A stretch of DNA of 64,000 bases from Synanceia verrucosa. Its lineage: Eukaryota > Chordata > Actinopteri > Perciformes > Synanceiidae. The position numbers were made by a program, and so were the translations under genes. This document shows, piece after piece, positions 12,977-25,004 of the stretch. The notes under the pieces were generated by a model, which worked only from the letters and a program-made list of their open reading frames with translations, searched no databases and was not told where the DNA came from. Positions within the stretch are counted from its first letter, which is position 1; each line of letters starts with the position of its first letter. The stretch is from contig CM056558.1 in the NCBI GenBank assembly GCA_029721515.1, forward strand, positions 16,957,240 to 17,021,239, given 5' to 3'.

Positions 12977-15900
12977 GACAAGAAGTCCCAGACAGAAGGA
13001 TCATTTCACTGAGATATGGATATTCAATAAAAACTACTGAAAGGCTATTAAATCCAATTATCTTAAGCAAGCTGTGTCGAGAATGAAGTCCTTAACATCT
13101 TTATGCCTAGAAATAGTCATATGTCATTTTTGTCATCAGCACTCCTCAATGTCAATGATGAAACAATTGATCCTAGAGCTTTATCCAGGCCGAATGCATT
13201 TGAACACTGCCCATGTTGAGATATAAATCCACCCCACTTCCTGTACTTCAAACATCCTTTTAGACGACAATATACTAATTGAAACAGGTTATATTTATGC
13301 TGCAGCTCACCCAGTTTTTTTCCCCCAGTGTAATTTCCTACGAGCAAAGTTAAAAAAAAAAAAAATCCATAATGCATTTCATAATTATTCAGGCTTTCCA
13401 ATAATCCTTGAAGGCTGAAGATTCAACTTGCTATCTGCGTCCAAGGCTGAACAAGTGGAGGCCATTAGCCGGCACTGAACACCAGCATATGGTTGGGGGG
13501 AGAACTCAATTAACACTTGACACAATAACCACAACTCTCTCTCTCCATCCCATCAACCAGCTGTGGACAGCAGATGAGTCACGATTCATTATAACCCTCA
13601 GACAGATAAATAAATAAACAAACAAACAAACAAACAAGGAACATTTTTTTTCTACCCACGGTAGGTGCATTAGTTGTTGCTTTTATGATTTTAAGCCTTT
13701 GGTTGTTAAGTGGGCTGGAAAAAAAAAATCATGTAGCCCCTGAGTATCAGCTATGAAAAAACAACATTATAAAAGTACAGATGCCGCACAACTGCAATGT
13801 TTCCATTTATGCTTGTCTGAGAGACTCTGAGCTCAATGCTAACATGCTGATCAATGCAGTGCAGCCATATTCACAGCACTTCACTTTTTCCACATTGTGT
13901 TAGAGCCTTTTTCATTCATAAATTCACCCCCCTCAAAACTCTGCACACAAAACCCCATTATGACAACATGAAAAAAGTTTAATATTTTGAAATGTTATGA
14001 AATTTCTTAAAAATAAGAAATTAAGAAATCACACATACATAAGTATTCACAGCCTTTGCCATTAAGCTAAAAACTGAGCTCAGGAGCTTCCTGTTTCCAC
14101 TGATCATTCCTCTATGGAGGAGAACCATCCAGAAGGACAATCATCTCTGCAGGAATCCACCGATCAGTCCTGTATGGTAGAGTGGCCAGACAGAAGCCAC
14201 TCCTTAATAAAAAGCACATAGCAGCCCACCTTTACTAGAGTTTACCAAACTGCAACTGAAGGACTCTTAGACCATGCAAAACAAACCTCTCTGGTCTGAT
14301 GAGATTGAACTCTTTGGTGTGAATGCCAAGCGTCATGTTTGGGGGAAACCAGGCAGTGCTCGTCACCAGGCCAACACCATACCTACAGTGAAGCATGGTG
14401 GTGGCAGCATCAAGCTGTGGGATGTTTTTCAGCGGAGGGAAGTGGAAGACTAGTCAGGATAGAGGGAAAGAAAAGAACGCAGCAATGTAGAGCGACACCC
14501 TGGATGAAAAGCTGGTCCAGAGCTGACTGAGGAGAAGGTTCATCTTTCAGCAGGACAACGACCGTCAGCACACAGCCAAGATAGACTCTGTGAATGTTCT
14601 TGAGTGGCCCAGCCAGAACCCAGACTTGAATTCAACTTAACATTTCTGGAGAGATCTGAACATAGCTGTGCACTGATGCTTCCAATCCAATGATTGAGCT
14701 TGAGAGGTGCTGCAAACAGAAATGGGCAAATCCACCCAAAGACAGGTGAGACAAGCTGGTGGCATCACATTCAAAGACGCTTCACAGCTGTAACTGCTGC
14801 CAAAGGTAGGCTGTGACTAATTATGTACATGTGATTTCTTATTCCAATTATGTACATGTGACTTATTTTTTTTTAAAATAAATTTACAAACATTTAAATT
14901 TTTTTTCATGATGTCATAATGGGGTGTTGTGTGTTGGATTTCGAGGGAACACCATTTTAGATAAGGCTGTAATATAACAAAAAAAAAAAAAAAAGCGCTC
15001 TGAATACTGAAATTAAACAGGCATAAAATTAACCAGCATCACCATTTAATCTGAGTTCAGCTGAGGATCATTACAGAATTCCACCAAAGTATTAATCTAA
15101 TGAATACTGGCTGTCAAGGGATGACCAAAGTTATCACCATTCATCCTCTGGGGACTGTGAATGTATGTTTCAAGTCCCATCCAATAGTTGATCAGAAATG
15201 TCACTAAAAGCCCCAATGGCGTTATGGTGGCGCTAGAGGAAAAGACATTTCCATGTCTAAACTCTACCTTTCCCTGACTCTTTGGTCTGTTATTTCTCAC
15301 CTAATCAGACAAAAGACACTAAAATACAATCATTTTAAAGGGTTGTACACAAACACAACCACACAATCACACACAGGCTGACCTCTCAGCCGAGGCAGCT
15401 TTCAGCATTCTGATGAACACGCTCTTGTCTCTGCTCTATCACTCTCACTTCAGTTCAACATAATAGAGGCCAGGTCATTCATTAGCCTCCTTTAAACTGT
15501 CAACGGGAGGAAGAAGGGTGATGTGTGAGAGAGTCTGAATGGGAGAGAGACACACAAAGCCTGTCTAAGTGTCAGAAATGAGGCCACTAAACCCTTTTTT
15601 TTATGCGACTGTAATCGAAGCTCCTCCGTTCTTTCACTGCTGGTAGTTAAGAGGGAAATAAAATCTGCTTTATCATCTACTTCATCTTACACTCACAACC
15701 TTCCACACACTGCTTTGGGTGATATTTTCACTGCATGTTTGATATGTACACACCGATTCCTCTTTCATTATGCCAAGAGGTTCATTCTCTTTTTGTCCTG
15801 TTTATTCTTCAACATCTTTCCGTACTTTCTTTGTGTGGCCTCTTTATACACATTACTGCTCAAAAGTCTGGAATCACTTGCTATAAAAGCTCGATTGGCT

Positions 15901-18900
15901 ACATTCAGACAGATAAGATGACAATTTTATAGCTATCTTTGAGTGATTTTTCATGCTTTAGTCCTCTTTGTACATACAGTATATGTTATTTCGTATGAAG
16001 ATTTTGCTGTACGGTTTACTGATTTAACCAGATTGTTGCAGTATCATAATGACTCTAATTAAGGGTCGAAATGAAAATAAAGATTAGCACTACTGGATCA
16101 GGGAATATGAGCTGAACATATTATATCACAGTGTCAACCAATTCCATCGAACTAGTGAGCAGTCCCAGATGGCCCAAAGAAAAATATATAAACTCAATAT
16201 TTAGAGCCCAACTGCAGCATTGTTGCTCAATAATGATCGACGGACACATAGACATTTCTGGACTGGAAAAGAAAATCAAATTTCAAGGATGTTCAGGGGA
16301 AAAATAGTTCCAACAATAATCTCCCCTTTCATGAAATACCATTGGGGCATCGTCTAAATCAAAAAATTTAATTATTTAATTCTTCTATTTTGAGGCCTAA
16401 AACTATTTCAAATGTAAAAGATATATTTTAAGTCTGAATTATACATTTTTCTTCTGTTTTAGCTCTGTTAAAGTAGCAACCATGGAAGGAAAACAATAAC
16501 ACATCAAGCACCTGGTTCCAAACTTTAGAACATTAGTGTTTTTGGTCTGAGGAAAACTACCTAAACATAAAAAAGCCAAGCAAACTTCAGGATACTTTGT
16601 TAACATTATTTCACTGTACCAGTGTCAGTGTTTTCATAGTGCAGGATGCTCTCCCTGCTGTCAATCACCACACACCCACATGGAGAAAGTGTCTCCACCA
16701 TGAAATGCTCTCTTGAAAACATGCTGTCTCATAAACTTTATATTATCACTGTTAGTAACCATAACAGCAAGTGATTAAAAGCTGCTACCATAAACTGGGA
16801 CTTTTTAACAACTATGCTAAAGTCGTAAATGGTCAGAAACATTACCCAAACAATATTAAATGAAATGCTGTAAAACATAATTGTGTTCTCCATTAGAAGC
16901 CAATTATACCCATGGTCTCTCCATTCCCAGCTATGCTATGAAAATAAATGCATGTAAACACACACACCCATACACACACTAGACACTTACCTTGACCCTG
17001 ACAATACAGCCTGCCTGTAAGCGATAATAAGGCAGTGTGTGCTTCACACAGCTAACCCATGGGACAAACCATGAGGTCCTGTGAATTGGCAGCTGCAGTG
17101 TAAAAGTCGAAGCACATTTTCAAACTAACTTTGTCACATTTCTGGACTCTATTTTGATTTCCTCCGCTTCGCAGCAACACGTCCAACTTGTTCCTCAAAC
17201 CTCAGCGACGACAAGCCTGTGCTGCCAGGAGGAGTTATTGCCGCTCGACAGCCGTGCGTCGCTTTATTGGAGTCTGTCGGGATGCGACTCAGACAGTGAC
17301 ATGATTTAAAAGAGGAGGAGGAAATGCTTTAAACAATACACGACTAACAGCCTGTGAAGACACTGCAAATGACACAGTTGTTGTTTTTTCCATTTTCCCA
17401 TTACGGAGAGAAAGAGATAAAGTTTGATGAGTTGGGTAATGCAATAAATGTGAAAACACAACTTCTTTCACTGAAGCCACATGAAATCAAAGTAAAAGTG
17501 ATGGTTTTCTTTGGAAATTTGTCAAATGTAACATAACATAGCATAGTAGCACGGGGAGGAAGCTACAGTATAACAAAGCTGATGTTTTATTTATAATTTT
17601 CTAATATATATGTAGTTCTTATCAAGAAAGAACTTCCATTAGTGCGATTTACTTATTCACTAACTTTCATGAACACAGTCAGTGTTGGGGTAGTAACTCA
17701 CAGAAAGTAATGGATTCCACAGTACTAGTTACTTTTTCAAAAAGTATTGCCTTACTTTACTAAATGACTCACTGTTGAAAGTAACCAGCTATGAATAGTT
17801 ATGTTATAGAATAATTACTTTTGGAATACTCAGTAACTTGAGATGCATCATAACTCAACTGCCAAACAATTTAAAATGACACCTCATTTGCAGTGGAGGG
17901 TTTTTTCTGACCTGGCCAAAGTTTACTCTCACATTCTAGTCCTTTTGCCCCCCAAAAAATGGAAGTAATGTGCAAATTTCCACATCCAAAAAAACCCTCA
18001 GCTTCTGCATTTATGTCACATTTCAGATGTGTATGTAGTGAAAGCTTTAGAGACAGGCCTGCTGTCTATCTCACCTTCTTCTTGGACTTGAAGACGTTGC
18101 AACGGAAGACGTTACTCTGTCCGTCTCTGGCGATGTAGCTGAAAATCTTCAGATCCTGTGAGTCATGAGACACATAGAATATCCTGAAAGATAGAATAAA
18201 GTAGGTCAGAAATAAAAAGAAATAATATGAATATGATGCAAAACAGATTGGGAGGCTGGCAGCGTTTCTAAATGCATCTTAAGTCGGAAAAAAAACAGGC
18301 ACTCAGCCCATTACTCTGGGGTTTCTATGTGATGAAAATAAACACTACTTTAAGTTTGTCTTAATCCGAAGGCATGAGACCAAACTCAGGCTCAAAAAAG
18401 GAGGAAAGAAAGTTGTGATTAGATGGGGGGAGCTATTTAAATCAAAAGAAGACACACCTCCTCTATTATTACTGTGGGACTTTATAAGACAGGGAGTTCA
18501 GTGACATACTTTGAAAGTAATCTTTAATTCAAAGTTGTTGTTTATTTTTATTTTTAAGACCTTAAGTGACACCTCATTTCAGTGTGAGAAGGAGACAGAG
18601 GTAAGAATATAATGACAAAAATATCCTGTGTGAAAGCAGGATGCCGGGGGAACAGAGTTTGAGACAATAACAAAGTTGTGCTCATAGGGAGAAACACATC
18701 CTGCAGAGCAGGTAGGAAGAAATATGTTTGGGAGCAAGAGTGAGAGCAAACCACATGATACACAATAACCTGCAGGAGAAAGGAGGACATTGTGATTGTT
18801 AAGCTCTGGATGTAATGTATGATGAGAAAAAAACACCTCTGTAGAGATAAAGGACTGCAGATGTGGACAAGTCTCTAACCCCAAAAGCTGGAAAATATTG

Positions 18901-21900
18901 TGTTCAGTCTAAATGACACAGGTTTCTCATTCACAAAAAAAAAATAAATAACATGGTGAAGTCTTTGAACAAAGAGCATTTCTCCAATAATGTATTGAAG
19001 AAAAACCGTAAGACATAAGCCTCTGTTATATCATCATTTTAACATGTAGCTCCTTAGTTACCTCTATTGCTATGCTTATGTTAACATTGCTCTGGTTGTG
19101 GTTTAGATATACAGTGTGAGAGTTCAAACTTTCATTAAATGAAGCATGGACATAATGATATGAATGCTAATGTTAGTGCAGCAATGCTACTGCTTTGTGG
19201 TAGCATGTTTACGTCACCCACAAGAACTTTTTTTGCAGCAATTGTAGCTCGGGAGTAAAGAGAGGTAGATGTTGTGATGCGTGTGAATGATTCCTGCTGC
19301 GGAATTAGTTATTAGTGCTCAAAACATTTTATTTTATTACTTTATTAACAGCTAAACTGCATAATAAAAGTTCAGTCACATCCGGTTGCTCTCAAAGTAA
19401 GCCTTCAGATTAAAAGCATATTGGGAATATAACACTGATTATACCACAGAGAAGACGGAGGAGAGCGCAAATTACGTTACCAGTAACGTTACATCAGAAA
19501 AAAAATTACTATATTATATGTATCGTTATCGGGATATAAAATTGGCTATAGCTCTACCCTGATGCCAGATAATTCCTGTTATTGGAAACAGAGTTGAAAT
19601 TGTGTCATCTTAGAACATACAGTAAGCTCTGTTAACAGCCTCATGCTTCCCTTCTTTTCATTGCCGTCGTCTAGGGGTGCAACGATTCGTTAAAATAGTT
19701 GACAAAAATCAATAATAAAATTTACTGATAATAGCTGCGACGTCAGCAAGACCGGTAACCAGTGACTGGTAAGCAAGAGAGAAATTGCTGCTGCCACTGC
19801 AACAACACCGTGAGCTAAAAGATCTAAAGTTTGTGATGCTGTAGCATTTAAAGTGGAGGCATGTCAGACACCTTCTGTTCACTACAGAATACTGTACAAA
19901 ACAAATGCACCTTTTTTTGAGGACGTCTGATAGCTTTGGTGTTATTTTGTTGTTTTTATTGCTGATATTCTGACAGTCCCTTGTTTACCTAAAAATTACA
20001 CAATATTCGCGTGTTTTTAATTGGACAAAAATTAAATAGAGCTATTTTTATTTTTGTAGCAGCCTAATAAGCAGCACAGTTCGTAAAATTTAGTCAACTT
20101 TATCGTCTTTAATGTATTTTATTTATTGTTACCTCAAGTTGAATTTAAAAGCCGATGGCTAAACAAGAGCTCCTTAGGTGTACACTCATAGCCCTACTAT
20201 CGTTACATCTTAACTCATTGAGTGCCAGCTGTTATATAAAAACAGAAAGTGACTTACACCAGTGTTTTTGGCCATTTTAAGTCATATTTCAAGACCCACT
20301 AGGACTGTCTCTTAAAACACAGATTAGCTCAAATGAAAGAAGAGACTCAATGTCATCATGAAAAAAATGTTTTATCTTGTTCCATTCTTGTTATATCAGA
20401 GTAGAGGCCACTAAACTACTACTACGACCATTTTGCTCTCTAATCACAATCGTCTCCACTTCCTGCTTTGATATCTGTGGCGTATACCTTCTCTTTATGC
20501 TCCAACTACATCTCCCAGAAGCCGCAACATTACTCACGGGCTGCGGGAGACCGCAATTGGCGACCAGCTGCTGAAAAAAAAACTATAACGGACATGTATA
20601 TGTCTATGGCACTCAAGCATTGGACTTTAAATGAGGTATAAATACGCCAGTGGCACTCAATGAGTTAATGACTCCCAGCATCATTCCAAAGGGCTTTCTC
20701 AGAGTGAGTCAGAGAAGTGTTTGTAGAATTACAAGAAATATTGCAGCTGTGTCAAAAAAAAAAAGAAAAATTACGGGAGAGAAACAAAAAGGAGGATCTC
20801 CATCATAAAACATCATTCCAAAACCTCCATTGTAATAAACTTTAATCGGTATCTCCAAAAGAATAACAGCCTCATCCTGTGTATTTTGGCCGTCCTTTAA
20901 AACCTTCTTTAGCAGCACACTAAGTTACCTCATCGCTGTGAAGGCTGTACATCCAAGACTGTTTTTGCATAAAGTGTTGCAGTGTGGGGCTGGATTTGGA
21001 AGGTTAATAAGTTGCTGGAGTTACAGCTGAACTTGAAATATCATCTTGGTGACAGAAGTGCCACAGACTTCAGACAGAACCGCTTCCTAATTGGGCAATT
21101 ATTGGGTAATTAGTGCCATATTAATGGGCTTGGTGGTGTATTTGGGGGTAATTTATCACAGTGAGACAACAGAGAATCCGACAAGAGGAAGAAATTAAGT
21201 GAAGATTATTTTGTAAAATGCATGCCTTTGTGTGTTTACATGCTTGGTTAGTGGTGTGTGTATGTGTGTGTGTGTGTGTGTGTGTGTTGCTGGGGTCTCA
21301 TTTAAACACTCTGTGACATTTCTGTGGTATTTTGTCTTGGCCTTTTTCTGTGGGAGCCAGACTGGCTGAGGTCTTGGGGTGGAGATGCTGTCTTGTCTCT
21401 GTCAATCCTGCTTAGCAGACTGTCAAAATACCAGAGAGAACTATTAGTGGTGACTCATGCAGTCTCTCTCACACACACACACACACACTCACACACACAC
21501 ACTAAATTCAGTCTGTTTACATTGTGATTGCAGTGGTTTGTCTTCCTCACAATCACTTCAAACATTCATGATGTGTGAGAATATGCCAGCAATCAGTTTC
21601 ACACAAACAAATTACACGTGAGATTTCAACAGCGCATAAACACATTTCAAACAATACAATGGCAATGATAATGGGATGGTGGGTAAGGAATGAAAAATCC
21701 ATTGTACTGAATTGCAACGTTTCCTGAAATGTTTCTGTCTTAGGCAGATGACTAAAATACAGAAGCCCTAAACGGCCATGCATTCATATTTTTTATTTCC
21801 TCTGTTTTCCCCTGATAGCGAGTTAATTTTTTCGAGATCTCATGATAACGAAACTTTGTTTTCCCGTGATAACAATGTAATTAATTTGCGATCTTGAGAA

Positions 21901-24900
21901 AACAAAACAATATTGGAGTATGTTAAATCTTTGCAGGAAACATCCTTCAGGCTCACTCAGATTGCAACAGCGATATAGCTGCAGCCTTGCCAACAGTCTG
22001 CTCATGTTTATTGCTTATGTTTATTGTCTGTAATAGCAAAGCATACTGCTATTTCAGTCTATGTCAGGCCTTGATTGAAAAGATATGTGACGCAGTTATC
22101 AATATGCTCCTGTTCCTCTGACATTGACATGTTTCCTGCAATAATTTAATATATTCCAATATCATTTTGCTTTCTCGAGATCATGGGATAATTATATTGT
22201 TATCACGGGAAAACTGAGGAAATAAAATGTATGAATGCATGACTGTTTAGAACTTCTGTACTAAAACAATCAGACATACTGTACATTTGCACTTGATTTC
22301 TTTTCCTTATCCACTTGTTAAAGAAAATGCAGGATTTATTAGAAGTTGAATTATATTTTTTATGACCCGACCACTGATTCTGCGCTCACCAAAGTGTGCA
22401 TGCAAACTGTAAACAATCCAAAAGCAGAGATCACAGAGTTGAGGTGGTTAGCTGCAGATTAAAGGGTAGCAGCTACTATGTCAACAAATACGGAGGGCGA
22501 ACAAGGCTGCATTTAATCAAGCCGTGTCATCTTCTGGAAAAAAAACTGACCGCTCCCATCCGGCTTCACTTTACAGAAACGTTCAAGTCATCTCCCTCGA
22601 ATCACCAACCAACCCCCAGTGTCTGTGATAAAAATCAATGTCCCGACAGATTTCTTTCTTTGAACTGTAAAGCAGCGGGAAAAAGGTCTTATGTTCTGCC
22701 AGTTGATGCCTGCGGAGAACTGAATCTTATTCAAAACATGTAGGCAATGATAAAAAAAGAACATTACAAGCTGCCAGATGAGTGAAGCTCAGCTAAGAGT
22801 GAGTAAAAGTGAGCTGAGCTGACAAATCCCCAAGCAGCGCAGCGATGACGGCTCAGATACATCTATCAACTGTCTCTAAGAGGAACAGCTGCCAAACATC
22901 CAGGTGAAGGTGCGTCAGGTAGATCAGATTTCAGAATGAGAGAGACAAGCTTGATATGAAAGCGGCCAAAGACAGTGAAGGGCTAAATGAATCAGACTAC
23001 TAACACTGCCGACAGAAATGCTTCTTCTTCACTGCCTTCTGGGGGGCGGATGTTTTAGTTCCTGTTTACATTTATAATCCACAAGCATTTTTCATGAATG
23101 AACGTCATTTTTCTCCTCTCTCTCAGCACATCAGTGGGAGGGTCAGAGACAACAGAAACAAACTGAGATTTGTTTGCAACTGTTTCCCCTGGCAGAAATA
23201 AAGGACTCAGTAGATCCAAATGCAGATATTCACCATGAAAGGAAATATGGATCATTTTTCTAATAAATAAATAAATGAATAAATAAATAGTGATTAATAT
23301 CAATCCATTTTGGAAGACACATCTAAAAATAAGACACGAATTTAATTAAAATATGTCATACATCAACTGTGAATGATTTCGCATTAACGTGTCTCAAACT
23401 AAAGGCAGTTTGCTTTCACACTGTGATTAACTGCAACAGGACCAGAATTAACACATGTGCTAAGGTTGTTCAACCATTGGATGGTAAACAACATGTGGGT
23501 GGGGTAAAGCAGGAATCCCAAAAGTGAAAGTAGGCCAACGTAAACAACAAACACGTTGCGTGCTGTTCTTGTTATAGCAATATGGTTTATACAGTTACAG
23601 CTTTTTGCAGAAATGTTCGAGCGTCGTTTGATGCAACATGAGTTTTACAATATCATGCTCCTAATTTTGCAATGACGAAGACGTGCAACTAAACAGCTGA
23701 GAAGGAGAGCTCTCATGTGTGTCCGACATGCGACATGCCCCCCGCCCCCGTGTCACATGCGTGAAAAATACAGGAGCCTGTCATATCCTTAAAGGTATTT
23801 TTTGCGACTGGATTGGATCGAGGTCGGGCTGTTTTCACACCTGAAACGAACCACATTTTGGTCCACTTGTTTGGTCTGCACCAGAGTTTGAGTGATTGTA
23901 TTCACACCGGCCAAAAAGGTCCGAACCAAGGGAGGTAACAAATTTGAGTTCATTTTAAACGAACCAAACAAGGCAGGTGTGAAAACACCTTTGAGTGCCA
24001 GCCGTTTTTTAAAACCAAAAGTGCCTTGTGCCAGTGTTTTTTGCCCATTTTGAGTCATCTTTCAAGACCCAAAGAATATTTTGTACTATGTATCTGAAAA
24101 CAGTGAATAGTTAAAATGAAAGAAGAGACTCTCTATTTCATCATGGGAAAAAAATGTTTCTAATTGTGATCATCTCCACTTCCTGCTTTGATCTCTGTGG
24201 CGTATACTGTCTCTTGATGCTCCAACTACATCTCCTCGCAGGCTGCAGGAGACTGCGATCTGCGACCAAAAAAAAAACACTTTGACGTATTATTACGATG
24301 ATGGCACTCAAGATTTTAAATTACGTCAAAATACATCAATGGCACTTAAAGTGTTAAAGGACTCTCTTGTGTGTTCTCCTTGTTTTACCTTGGAATTTCC
24401 TATAAAGGTTCCTCGAAAAACGATTTCACCTTCTGACTGAATGTAAAAACACCACAGTCAAGTTTATTATTCAGTGTCGTCTCTGTCTGCTACTCTTTTC
24501 CAAACTTATTCTAGGGGTCACCAATAAAATAGGATGTTACATTTTGAAGTTTGCTTCAAACGTAAGTTCTTAATGGTTTTAGATTTAACTTAGAATTTAA
24601 GAGGTGTCTTGATCTGTTCGTGATCATTTTATCTCGTGAGAATGACTTAAAGGTCAATGTCCATCCTTTAGGCTTACAACCTCTTGCCTGAGCTGTTATT
24701 TGTAACGTAACCACATACACTTTTGATAAGTTGTTTCTTATTTAAAGCTTATTTCAATTAGAAACGAAAAAAAAACATATTGAACTCCTCAAAAAGAAGC
24801 TTCTCTGCCATCGAGGCCATCTAGATTACATGTATTGTTAGGAACAGATCATATGGGAATGAAGGCAGAGTGCATGAGGCAGTGACAGAAACAGAAAAAA

Positions 24901-24971
24901 AAGACAGCTTGAGAACTTGGAGAGTATGAGTGAAATGGAGAGATGGACACTCAAAGTCAATGGAAGGCATA

Positions 24972-25004
<33 letters not shown>

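Larger units (their letters stand above)
5074..18074 (-). other. nos1ap: nos1ap intron of 13.0 kb
   Basis: Donor GTGAGA beside 18074, acceptor CCATCCAG beside 5074. It holds the diverged repeat at 6640-6905, hAT-like family copy 1 (8883-9421), a terminal-repeat element (11728-12243), a GA microsatellite (12938-12973), the Tc1-like relic (13857-15008), a second Tc1-type miniature element (15854-16535) and a GTAACT-rich repeat (17681-17840). A non-repetitive AT-rich block at 8527-8770 is a candidate conserved element. Elsewhere (for example 5100-6600, 7000-8500, 9500-11600 and 16600-17650) I see nothing I can name. Confidence 0.85.

Noticed and set aside
14339..14530. Small 63-codon gene inside the Tc1-like element
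   Set aside because: The reading is out of frame with transposase; the underlying DNA aligns with the known transposase in another frame.
21256..21502. CRISPR-like or other array from TG and CA tracts
   Set aside because: These are microsatellites in vertebrate DNA, without repeat-spacer structure.
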